Origin: Terriglobia bacterium
GTDB taxonomy: Bacteria > Acidobacteriota > Terriglobia > Bryobacterales > Bryobacteraceae
Length of the DNA: 64,000 bases
Direction: 5' to 3'
Assembly: GCA_020073345.1 (NCBI GenBank)
Contig: JAIQFI010000026.1
Location: 1-64,000 of the forward strand
Part shown: positions 9,406 through 16,375 of the stretch, piece by piece
Numbering within the stretch: the first letter of the stretch is position 1
How the letters are laid out: the number at the start of each line of letters is the position of its first letter
Translations under genes and position numbers: made by a program
Notes under the pieces: generated by a model
What the model was told of the DNA's origin: nothing
The model's database searches: none
The model's input: only the letters and a program-made list of their open reading frames with translations

Positions 9406-9446
9406 GGGCCGCCTTTCTCCACAGGAAGGCACAGGAGGCCAGAGAG

Positions 9447-10259
9447 ATGACTACCGAACAAGCCAAGACGCTCAGCGAGAAGGCCATTACCCGGCTCATG
9501 GAGGCGCTCGAACGCGGCCAGAGCGACGCGCTCAAGTCGTACTTGAGCGCGATGTCCCGATTCCATCGCTATTCGTGGGGGAATGTCCTCATGATTTGCA
9601 GCCAGAGGCCGGATGCCACGCACGTTGCAGGGTTTCATACTTGGTTGAAAATGCGCCGCTACGTCCGCAAGGGCGAGAAGGGCATCGTGATTCTTGCGCC
9701 GATGGTAGGGCGCAAGAAGACGGACGATACGTTGACCGAAGACGCCCAGACAAGGCTCTACGGGTTCCGAGCTGCACACGTGTTCGATGTCAGCCAGACT
9801 GACGGCGACGCCTTGCCGGAATTCGCGACGATCAAGGGCGATCCGAAGGACTATGCCGAGCGGCTTGAGGATTTCGTCACCAGTCAGGGCATCGCGCTTG
9901 AATACGACTCCGGAATCGCGCCGGCCAAGGGACTCTCGTCGGGCGGGAAGATCACGCTTCTGCCCGATCTCTCGGCCGCCGAGCGTTTCGCGACGCTCAT
10001 CCACGAAACCGCCCACGAGCTCCTGCATCGCGGCGACCGCCGGATGCAAACAACGCGTACCGTCCGGGAGACTGAGTCCGAAGCGGTGGCTTTCGTTATC
10101 TGTGAAGCTGTGGGCCTCGATACGAACACAGCCAGCGCGGACTACATTCGTTTGTATTCGGGCGACAAGGTCACGCTGGCCGAGTCGCTTCACTTCATTC
10201 AATCCACAGCCGCGGTGATCTTGACGGCTATCACCGCGGAAGGCGACGCTGCATCCTAG
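9447..10259 (+). CDS. ArdC-family antirestriction protein
   Basis: 270 residues. The N-terminal ArdC single-stranded-DNA-binding domain is recognisable in AITRLMEALERGQS, FHRYSWGNVLMI and GFHTWLKMRRYVRKGEKGI. A zincin-like C-terminal domain carries HETAHELLH (HExxH, about residues 186-190) and a downstream ETESEAVAFVICEA helix that supplies the third ligand. ArdC proteins protect plasmid DNA from restriction after conjugation. The ATG at 9447 is 41 bases after ssb and follows an AGGAGG; the open frame extends further upstream but only as a shadow of ssb. Confidence 0.9.
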   Translation: MTTEQAKTLSEKAITRLMEALERGQSDALKSYLSAMSRFHRYSWGNVLMICSQRPDATHVAGFHTWLKMRRYVRKGEKGIVILAPMVGRKKTDDTLTEDAQTRLYGFRAAHVFDVSQTDGDALPEFATIKGDPKDYAERLEDFVTSQGIALEYDSGIAPAKGLSSGGKITLLPDLSAAERFATLIHETAHELLHRGDRRMQTTRTVRETESEAVAFVICEAVGLDTNTASADYIRLYSGDKVTLAESLHFIQSTAAVILTAITAEGDAAS

Positions 10260-10694
10260 TCGAAGGGCGGGGGGAACCCAGGTTCCCCTCGACTTTCCCG
10301 AGCAGTTGACGGCCCTGTCTGCGTTGATTCGCTTTTCTTGTCGAGCACTCTCCATGGTAAGGGTTGCCTGAGGGAGGCACTCCGGCCTGGCGAAACAAAA
10401 TGCTGTCCCCTGGTCATCCGGGGGCCCACCATTTTGCTCCGCCATGTCGCGTCCTCCGCGCCGGCCCCTTCAGGGCTGCGGCGTTTCGGCCTCCAGAGTG
10501 CCAGCGAGCCACTCGCCGCGGCGAGGGCGCGGGCCTCGGGACCGAAATTAACCCTTCTTCAGGCCGTCCCTGCCCGGCTTTCCGTCGACGATGCGGCCGT
10601 CTCCTCCAAGGACGCCGGCCAGTCACTAACCCTTAACCCGTCGAGCGGCTCGCCAGACGCTTGGCGAGACTATCAACGACGGAGGAACACAACA
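10260..10694 (+). other. Structured non-coding stretch between ArdC and sigma gene
   Basis: 435 bases with no supported gene. A terminator-like inverted repeat GGGGAACC-CA-GGTTCCCC lies at 10271-10288, without a T-run. A second nested structure pairs CAAAATG (10396-10402) with CATTTTG (10430-10436) around a CCCC/GGGG stem. The long leader suggests post-transcriptional control of the sigma gene, but this is inference. Confidence 0.4.
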
Positions 10695-11234
10695 ATGTCA
10701 CACCAAACAGAATTAAAGCTTCAAAACGGAACGGCCACAATCAGTTCGGAGGCTTTCGCCGAATTGCACGACCGGTATCGGGGGCGCCTGTTGAACAGCA
10801 TGATCACGGTCGCCCGGAACCGCGAAGAAGCAGAAGACATTACAGCCACCGCGTTTACCGCAGCATTCGAGAACCGGAGCCGGTTTCGCGGCGATGCACT
10901 GCCTCAGACTTGGCTCCACGCGATCGCGATGAACGAGGCGCGGAGCCGACGGCGCGAGCGCGCCGTACCGCTCGAATCCATCGAAGACTCGGATGCGCTG
11001 AGAATCGTGGAGGCGGATGAGACGGAAAGGCTATTCGAACAGCGGGAGTGTTGTCCGCGGGTTTGGAAAGCCCTCCGCCAAGTTCCGCGCCTCTATCGGC
11101 GGGTACTCATTGACCGCTTTGTTCGCGGCTATTCAGTCAAACAAATCGCCAAGCGCCAGCGGATTCCGCTGGGCACCGTGCTCAGCCGTATCTTCAAGGC
11201 GAAGCAGCTCCTCCGCGCGGCGTGGAAGGCCTAA
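10695..11234 (+). CDS. ECF-like sigma-70 family RNA polymerase sigma factor
   Basis: 179 residues. Region 2 is in FAELHDRYRGRLLNSMI through EEAEDITATAFTAAFENRSRFRG and TWLHAIAMNEARSRRR. Region 4 is in LRQVPRLYRRVLIDRFV, with the helix-turn-helix GYSVKQIAKRQRIPLGTVLSRIFKAKQLL. No anti-sigma gene is adjacent, and the next gene (Fic) has its own promoter. GGAGG sits about 9 bases upstream of the chosen ATG. The neighbouring ssb and ardC suggest it regulates the mobile element's own genes. Confidence 0.88.
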   Translation: MSHQTELKLQNGTATISSEAFAELHDRYRGRLLNSMITVARNREEAEDITATAFTAAFENRSRFRGDALPQTWLHAIAMNEARSRRRERAVPLESIEDSDALRIVEADETERLFEQRECCPRVWKALRQVPRLYRRVLIDRFVRGYSVKQIAKRQRIPLGTVLSRIFKAKQLLRAAWKA

Positions 11235-11305
11235 AATGAGATGCCAGAATCGCTCGCCGCCAGATGCGGACTTATAAGCGGACTAACTATAGGCATTTGT
11301 GGGTG

Positions 11306-11344
11306 TTGACATCCACATAACACACTGTTATAACAGATGTTATG
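11306..11344 (+). promoter_or_regulatory. Promoter with palindromic operator at the Fic start codon
   Basis: TTGACA (11306-11311), a 17-base spacer and TATAAC (11329-11334) form a near-consensus sigma-70 promoter. The -10 lies inside a perfect 10-base palindrome TGTTATAACA (11326-11335), flanked by CATAACA (11316-11322) and TGTTATG (11338-11344), which are reverse complements of each other. The start codon is inside the right arm. Confidence 0.75.
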
Positions 11345-12577
11345 GGAGCAGGAGGAGAGGATATAAAAGCGGACATTTCTTCGGTCCTAGATCGGGGAGA
11401 AGCGGTTTCCCTTATGGAGCCTCTCTCGATCGGTGAAGGCTCTAGATACCGCAGCAGGCTGACCGACCTCGCTCTCGAACTTGCCCAGAAATCTGCCGGA
11501 TTTCGCCGAAGCCTTCCCCCCAGCCTGTTAAGCTCGCTCGCAGATCTCGTGCGGGCTATGAACTGTTATTACAGTAATCTGATCGAAGGGCACGACACAC
11601 ACCCTGTCGATATCGAACGGGCTCTGAAGAACGACTACAGCAAGGATACTCGAAAGCGGGATCTCCAGCTCGAAGCCAAGGCCCACATCGCTGTGCAGAA
11701 ATGGATTGACGGCGGCGGCCTCACCGGCCGCGCCGTCACCAGCGACGGTATTCGCGAAGTCCACCGCCGCTTCGGTGAGCTGCTGCCTGACGATCTGCTC
11801 CAGGTGGAAGATCCAACAACGAAAGAACGCATCCGCATGGCGCCCGGAGAGCTGAGAGGGCGCGATGTTAAAGTAGGGCGCCATCTGGCGATAAGTCCCG
11901 GCGCCGTGCCGCGCTTCTTAGAACGCTTTGGTCGGGTCTACGGAGCGCTTGGCAAGACCGATGCGATTCTCTCGTCCGCCGCCGCGCATCATCGCCTTGT
12001 ATGGATTCATCCCTTTCTCGATGGCAATGGCCGCGTCGCCCGGCTCATGTCCCATGCGATGTTACTGGAAACGCTGGACACCGGCGCCGTCTGGTCCATC
12101 GCCCGCGGCCTCGCCCGCAACGTGGAAGCATATAAAGCGCATCTGGCCGCTTGTGATCTTCCCCGACGCAGTGATCTAGACGGCCGCGGGAATTTGAGCG
12201 AAGAAGCACTCGCGGAGTTCACCCAGTTTTTCCTGACGACCTGTATCGATCAGGTGAGTTTCATGGAAGGCCTGGTCCAGCCGGACCACCTCCGCACACG
12301 CATCCTTCTTTGGGCGGAGGAAGAGATCCGACTCGGTAATCTGCCTCCGAAATCGAGTCACATCCTCGAAGCGGTTCTTTATCGAGGTGAACTCCCGCGT
12401 GGCGATGCCGCAAACGTTATTGGCGTCGGAGAACGACACGCGCGCCGTATCGTTTCGAGCCTGGTTGACCGCGGCGTACTAACATCAGAAACCCCGCGAG
12501 CGCCACTCCGCCTAATATTCCCAGCCGCTCTTGCGTCCCGTTGGATGCCGGGCCTGTTTCCGGATGCGCGCGGCTAA
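11342..12577 (+). CDS. Fic-domain AMP-transferase-like protein
   Basis: 411 residues. The Fic active-site loop HPFLDGNGRVARL is intact (about residues 223-235), with the catalytic His and the anion-binding GNGR. An N-terminal SNLIEG near residue 77 fits the inhibitory (S/T)xxxE(G/N) helix of class II Fic proteins, so activity should be self-restrained. The C-terminal third (GERHARRIVSSLVDRGVLTSETPRAPLRLIFP) looks like a winged helix. Such proteins AMPylate target proteins. The first ATG has no Shine-Dalgarno and sits at the predicted transcription start; an ATG at 11414 is an alternative. Confidence 0.9.
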   Translation: MGAGGEDIKADISSVLDRGEAVSLMEPLSIGEGSRYRSRLTDLALELAQKSAGFRRSLPPSLLSSLADLVRAMNCYYSNLIEGHDTHPVDIERALKNDYSKDTRKRDLQLEAKAHIAVQKWIDGGGLTGRAVTSDGIREVHRRFGELLPDDLLQVEDPTTKERIRMAPGELRGRDVKVGRHLAISPGAVPRFLERFGRVYGALGKTDAILSSAAAHHRLVWIHPFLDGNGRVARLMSHAMLLETLDTGAVWSIARGLARNVEAYKAHLAACDLPRRSDLDGRGNLSEEALAEFTQFFLTTCIDQVSFMEGLVQPDHLRTRILLWAEEEIRLGNLPPKSSHILEAVLYRGELPRGDAANVIGVGERHARRIVSSLVDRGVLTSETPRAPLRLIFPAALASRWMPGLFPDARG

Positions 12578-12600
12578 AGCATGCTGACGGTTTACATGCC

Positions 12601-12632
12601 CGTCCAGAAAGCTCCGACTTGCTATCATTTGG
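12601..12632 (+). promoter_or_regulatory. 5' box, copy 1 (extended -10 promoter-like)
   Basis: This 32-base block recurs at 12929-12960 with four mismatches. Its core GACTTGCTAT is followed by C/T-ATTTGG; TG-C-TATCAT resembles an extended -10 element. It ends 11 bases before the first antitoxin-like gene. Confidence 0.55.
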
Positions 12633-12643
12633 TCGCAGTCGAC

Positions 12644-12898
12644 ATGAGCATCACACTCCACATCCCGGATTCGGTTGCCCGCAGCCTTCGTATTCCAGAA
12701 GGCGAGGCTGAGCAGCGCTTACTGCAGGAATTGGCGGTTGCGCTCTATGCGCAGAGCCTTCTATCTCTGGGCAAAGCGTCAGAACTCGCAGGAACCAGCC
12801 GATTTCTTTTCGCGGATATTCTGACTCAGCGGAACGTTGCCCGCCACTATGGAAAAGAGGAACTAAGCGAAGACCTCACGTATGCCGGCGGTGAGTAA
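12644..12898 (+). CDS. UPF0175-like small protein (orphan antitoxin candidate)
   Basis: 84 residues, the usual UPF0175 length. It opens MSITLHIPDSVARSLRIP, then EAEQRLLQELAVALYAQSLLSLGKASELAGTSRFLFADILTQRNV, the HTH-like core typical of UPF0175. Members often pair with PIN-domain proteins as antitoxins, but no PIN gene follows here. The frame is open upstream to 12581; the ATG at 12644 is preferred because it fits the family N-terminus and lies just after the promoter-like box. Its stop lies inside the 3' box. Confidence 0.72.
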   Translation: MSITLHIPDSVARSLRIPEGEAEQRLLQELAVALYAQSLLSLGKASELAGTSRFLFADILTQRNVARHYGKEELSEDLTYAGGE

Positions 12899-12907
12899 CA
12901 CCTCACC
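12889..12907 (+). repeat. 3' box, copy 1 (small hairpin at the stop codon)
   Basis: CGGTGAGTAACACCTCACC: GGTGAG pairs with CTCACC. It matches 13225-13242 at 16 of 18 positions. In copy 1 the box supplies the TAA stop; in copy 2 the stop uses another frame, so the similarity is not from coding. Confidence 0.55.
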
Positions 12908-12928
12908 AAATTCCCATCGAAAGAGAGA

Positions 12929-12960
12929 CGTCCGCAAAGCTCAGACTTGCTATTATTTGG
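12929..12960 (+). promoter_or_regulatory. 5' box, copy 2 (extended -10 promoter-like)
   Basis: 28 of 32 bases match the block at 12601-12632, with the core GACTTGCTAT and TG-C-TATTAT as an extended -10. It lies 36 bases before the second antitoxin-like gene. Confidence 0.55.
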
Positions 12961-12996
12961 GTGCCCAGACCAAAAGACTGTAATGGAAACTACGCC

Positions 12997-13230
12997 ATGA
13001 AGGCCATCGAACTAATTGGTGACATAGATGAACAGCATCGACTGCGTGCCCAAGTGCCTGACGAGCTACCTGCCGGGCCCGTCCGCCTGATCGTTCTATT
13101 GCCGGATGAGGATGATGCAGGAATCGCTTGGCCGCATGGGGTTGCCAAAGAATGGTCGGACGAACTGCGCGACTCGCGGCAAGACATCTACACGCTTGAA
13201 GACGGACAACCGGTGAACGCGCCCCGGTGA
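12997..13230 (+). CDS. Small antitoxin-like hypothetical protein
   Basis: 77 residues. It opens MKAIELIGDIDEQHRLRAQVP, continues GPVRLIVLLPDEDDAG, then WPHGVAKEWSDELRDSRQDIYTLEDGQPVN. The short beta-rich N-terminus with an acidic, probably flexible C-terminus resembles type II antitoxins, but I cannot name a family with certainty. No toxin gene follows. It is unrelated in sequence to the UPF0175-like neighbour yet is framed by the same boxes. The ATG at 12997 fits better than the in-frame upstream alternative at 12961, which starts within the promoter box boundary. Confidence 0.62.
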   Translation: MKAIELIGDIDEQHRLRAQVPDELPAGPVRLIVLLPDEDDAGIAWPHGVAKEWSDELRDSRQDIYTLEDGQPVNAPR

Positions 13231-13242
13231 GTAGCGCCTCAC
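13225..13242 (+). repeat. 3' box, copy 2
   Basis: CGGTGAGTAGCGCCTCAC, 16 of 18 bases identical to the box at 12889, again overlapping the stop codon region but in another reading frame. Confidence 0.55.
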
Positions 13243-13334
13243 GGATTTACCGCTAAGCATCACTTGGAGCGGAGTGTGTATTGTTCGTGAAATCTACCTG
13301 TCCGTTGACGGTGGATTTGCCTGAAGCGGCGAGG

Positions 13335-13370
13335 TACGCATTATGCGTACTATCATACGCATAATGCGTA
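13335..13370. repeat. Perfect 15-bp inverted repeat with 6-base spacer
   Basis: TACGCATTATGCGTA (13335-13349), ctatca, then its exact reverse complement (13356-13370). Each arm is itself nearly palindromic, giving four TACGCA/TGCGTA half-sites, as expected for a doubled dimeric-repressor site. No T-run follows, so a terminator is unlikely. It lies 70 bases upstream of the promoter of the AbiE-like pair. Confidence 0.7.
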
Positions 13371-13439
13371 TATTGTCTTGGCTCGCCGCGTGCGCGGCCT
13401 GTCGCGCGGACTGTTGTTAACGGACCGTTGTTAGCGGGC

Positions 13440-13488
13440 TTGACAGCTCTTGTTGCCCAGAATATACTGTTGTCCATAGTGGGCAACA
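13440..13488 (+). promoter_or_regulatory. Promoter and operator of the AbiE-like pair
   Basis: TTGACA (13440-13445), a 17-base spacer and TATACT (13463-13468) form a near-consensus promoter. A perfect 9-base inverted repeat TGTTGCCCA (13451-13459) / TGGGCAACA (13480-13488) brackets the -10 and the expected transcription start. A protein bound to both arms would block initiation, as described for AbiEi autoregulation. Confidence 0.75.
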
Positions 13489-13505
13489 GACTATTATCAG
13501 GCAAC

Positions 13506-14537
13506 ATGCTAGTTCAGGCTGCCGTAGAACAGCTGGCAGGCAAACTACCGCCAGGCTGGCGAATCACCTCGGCCACTCCGCGAAGCCAGGGACGTGTCGC
13601 CGTCGACGCAGTTCTGCGCATCCGGGGGCCCGGTTCGAACTCTGCCTCAATCCAAGTAGAGGCCAAGCAACGCCTCGAACCCAAAGACCTTGACTACATG
13701 GTCACTACCCTGCGCCCGGTCCGTGAGCGACCCGTCATGGTCGTAGCGCCTTTCCTCAGCCTAAGGGCTCAGGAGCGCCTTAGAACGCTTGGGTTCGACT
13801 ATGCTGATTTGACCGGCAACATCCGGCTCAGTCTTTCGAAGCCTGGTTTGTACATTGAGACCCGCGGAGCTGACAAGAATCCCGAACCCACTGTCCGGGA
13901 CCGTCGGTCACTCAAAGGGGCCAAGGCCGGCCGGTTGATTCGGGCGCTGTGTGATTTTCGTCCGCCGCTGGGTCTCAGAGACTTGGCGAAACGAGCTGTA
14001 GTTGATGCAGGGTATACTTCACGGATCATCAGCTTCCTAGATCGGGAAGCCCTCGTCGTTCGGAAACCGCGAGGACCGATCACCAACACCGACTGGGCTG
14101 CCCTGCTGCGGCGCTGGTCACAGGAATACTCACCGCTGCAGCGCGGACGCGCGAGATGGTTCCTCGCAGCACGGGGTCTCGCGCAGCTCACGGACAAGCT
14201 TCGGACACTCTCAGCGCGTTACGCGGTGAGTGGATCTTGGGCGGCCGCGCAATTCGCGCCCGTCGCTCCGTCGCGACTGCTCTTGTGCTACGCCGATGAT
14301 ATCTCCCAACTCGCCCAGGCTCTGGACCTGAGGCCCGCCGAAGCTGGCTCGAATGTGGCACTGGTTACACCCTTCGATCCCGTCGTGTACGAGCGCACGA
14401 CGAAGCAGAAAGGGACCACGGTGGCAGCAGCGAGTCAGATAGCGGCCGACCTTTTGACCGGTCCGGGGCGCAGTCCGAATGAGGCCGAAGCCTTAATGGA
14501 ATGGATGCGCGAGAATGAGAATGCCTGGCGAGCTTGA
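13506..14537 (+). CDS. AbiEi-like antitoxin/autorepressor (type IV TA candidate)
   Basis: 343 residues. The N-terminal part has VAVDAVLRIRG then SIQVEAKQRL, a D...ExK arrangement like a restriction-endonuclease fold. The middle (AGRLIRALCDFRPPLGLRDLAKRAVVDAGYTSRIISFLDREALVVRKPRGPI) is a clear winged helix. The C-terminal part resembles the dimer region of AbiEi-type proteins. It overlaps the nucleotidyltransferase gene by 23 bases. In type IV systems the AbiEi partner represses the operon and neutralises the enzyme without stable binding. The frame is open upstream from a TTG at 13428, but that would start before the promoter, so the ATG at 13506 is chosen. Confidence 0.68.
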   Translation: MLVQAAVEQLAGKLPPGWRITSATPRSQGRVAVDAVLRIRGPGSNSASIQVEAKQRLEPKDLDYMVTTLRPVRERPVMVVAPFLSLRAQERLRTLGFDYADLTGNIRLSLSKPGLYIETRGADKNPEPTVRDRRSLKGAKAGRLIRALCDFRPPLGLRDLAKRAVVDAGYTSRIISFLDREALVVRKPRGPITNTDWAALLRRWSQEYSPLQRGRARWFLAARGLAQLTDKLRTLSARYAVSGSWAAAQFAPVAPSRLLLCYADDISQLAQALDLRPAEAGSNVALVTPFDPVVYERTTKQKGTTVAAASQIAADLLTGPGRSPNEAEALMEWMRENENAWRA

Positions 14538-15363
14538 CCCGCTATATGTCGCCGCCAGGGGTGTGCTCTTGGATGCGCTTGAAGCTCTTGGCCCGCAGCG
14601 CGATGCGGTCATTCTCGTGGGCGCACAGGCGATCTACCTATACACCGGGGCCATCGAGCTCCCGATCGCGGAGCACACGATTGACGCCGATGTTACCCTC
14701 GATCCTGGCCTTTTAAAACAAACCCCTGAAATCGAGTCCGCTCTGACGACCGCAGGATTCCGTCGTGGGTGTCGCGTCGGCGCGTGGGTGACGACCAGAC
14801 AGGTCAGCGGCGTTGCGGTCAATATCGATCTCGATTTGATGGTGCCCGAAGCAGCGGCTGGCCCTGGCAGGAGGGCGGCCCGACTCGCTGGCCACGCAAA
14901 AGAGATCGCCCGCAAGGCGCGAGGCCTTGAGGCCGCACTCGTCGACAAGAACGTCATGACCCTCAGCGCGCTCGATACCTCGGACCGCCGCACATTCGCG
15001 GTGGCAGTCGCAGGCCCAGCCGCCTTGCTCGTGTCAAAGCTCCACAAAATTGGCGAACGGCTCGCTGAACGCGAGCACCGCCGTCTCGACGATAAGGATG
15101 CGCTGGACCTGCTGCGACTGCTTCAGGCGATACCGACATCCGATCTTGTACGGTCGTTTCGGCAACTTTCGGAACATGCGGTTGCGAGGGACGTGACGCG
15201 CGAAGCACTCAAGGCGTTGGACGACCTGTTCGCTAACGCCCAACGCCCCGGTGCCCAGATGGCGGAACGCGCGGCGGGTCCTTTTTCGCCCCCTACGCAA
15301 ATTGCGGAATCATGCGCGATCCTGACGGCAGACCTCCTCCGAGCGCTAGAAGGCGCGGCTTAG
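14515..15363 (+). CDS. AbiEii-like nucleotidyltransferase toxin candidate
   Basis: 282 residues, near the AbiEii range. LVGAQAIYLYTG followed by EHTIDADVTLD gives the G(S/A)...TxDxD nucleotidyltransferase pattern. SKLHKIGERLAEREHRRLDDKDALDLLRLL is the C-terminal K...DxxD helix seen in AbiEii and DUF1814 enzymes. Such toxins modify tRNA acceptor ends or other RNAs; the target here is unknown. Another ATG lies two codons downstream. It is the last gene of the pair; nothing coding is evident for about 1 kb after it. Confidence 0.72.
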   Translation: MRMPGELDPLYVAARGVLLDALEALGPQRDAVILVGAQAIYLYTGAIELPIAEHTIDADVTLDPGLLKQTPEIESALTTAGFRRGCRVGAWVTTRQVSGVAVNIDLDLMVPEAAAGPGRRAARLAGHAKEIARKARGLEAALVDKNVMTLSALDTSDRRTFAVAVAGPAALLVSKLHKIGERLAEREHRRLDDKDALDLLRLLQAIPTSDLVRSFRQLSEHAVARDVTREALKALDDLFANAQRPGAQMAERAAGPFSPPTQIAESCAILTADLLRALEGAA

Positions 15364-16375
15364 AGGATTTGTGCCGCTCAGCGGGACACGCATCGCGTTC
15401 CAGTGCACGCGCGTCTTAAAGTTCGAAATCTCCGCTGCAAATCCGCTGCAAATGGGAGATGGAAATTGGTAGGATCTGGTGGCAACTGGTGGGAGTTGCT
15501 CCGTCTGAAAAGTGCAATGGACCTGAGCAACCGCTGGGATTAGCAAACCGCTGCCCTCAACCTACGCGTCTCTCGGGACCGCGCATCACAACGCCACTTA
15601 TCAACGTTTTGCGGACGGTTCCAAGTCCGATTCCCGTCGCGCAACTGCAAGTCTAATGCGACGGAATGCTTTGAGTTATGCAGCGCAATATGGAACTGTT
15701 GTGAATCCTCTAGCTGCAGTGTGCGCTACAGCTGAAGGCAATGCGCCTTCCTTTCGCCGCGATTACTTAATGTTAAGGATCACTGCGGGGTATATCTTCT
15801 GTAGCCATGATAGGCCGTTCCCGGGATTTGCCTATAGCCTACTCAAGGACTTAAGGAGATGCCCTGGTCACAAGAGGGCGCTCCCGAAGCGAGTCCCACT
15901 AAGTGCCAATTCCGCGAACGAACCGAGGCGCCCGCAATCGAGGAACCCGACGCCCGACCTTGCGTCCGCGCTAGGGAGTTCACTAGGGTTTGCACCTTCT
16001 GTCGCCTTTTTACGCTTTCTATTTCGGAGGCTGTCCCGCAGAGAAGCAGTTGCACGCCCCGGGCGCTGGCGGCGGGTTTTATCATTATCGGCGCTGTCAT
16101 TAGCAGGACGCTAATCAGGCTCCGTAACCCATGCTTTCCTTCTTGGTAGACAGATTTCCACAAACCATCCCCTCATTTAAAAGTCAGCGCCACTGCCTTC
16201 GACCCAACGATAGTTCTGTTTGTGTCGTATCAAAGTCAATTTACTCTTAAGTGTTTAATAATCTGCGCCAGAAAACTCTTGCGGTGTGTTAAGACCTGTG
16301 GCATAGTGATCGTTCGCAACTTTTCCTAAATTCGGGCGGAGGTCGCGTCCAAGCCCGCTCGAAGGAGGTCGAACG
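15364..16375. other. Gene-poor stretch
   Basis: About 1 kb with only short, low-quality open frames on both strands. A tandem 11-base repeat (TCCGCTGCAAA twice) lies at 15431-15452. A possible ribosome-binding sequence at 15850 abuts a 96-codon frame, but its product shows no domain. The last 200 bases are A/T-richer and probably hold the promoter of the next gene. Confidence 0.4.

Noticed and set aside
8452-9432. 326-codon minus-strand frame opposite ssb
   Set aside because: It is antisense to a clear ssb gene, Arg/Gly/Glu-rich as expected for a GC-rich shadow, and has no domain.
9402-10445. 347-codon minus-strand frame opposite ardC
   Set aside because: Antisense to the ArdC protein with its HExxH motif; no recognisable features of its own.
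15859-16149. 96-codon frame after AAGGAG
   Set aside because: The ribosome-binding sequence touches the ATG with no spacing and the product has no domain; composition is like neighbouring shadows.
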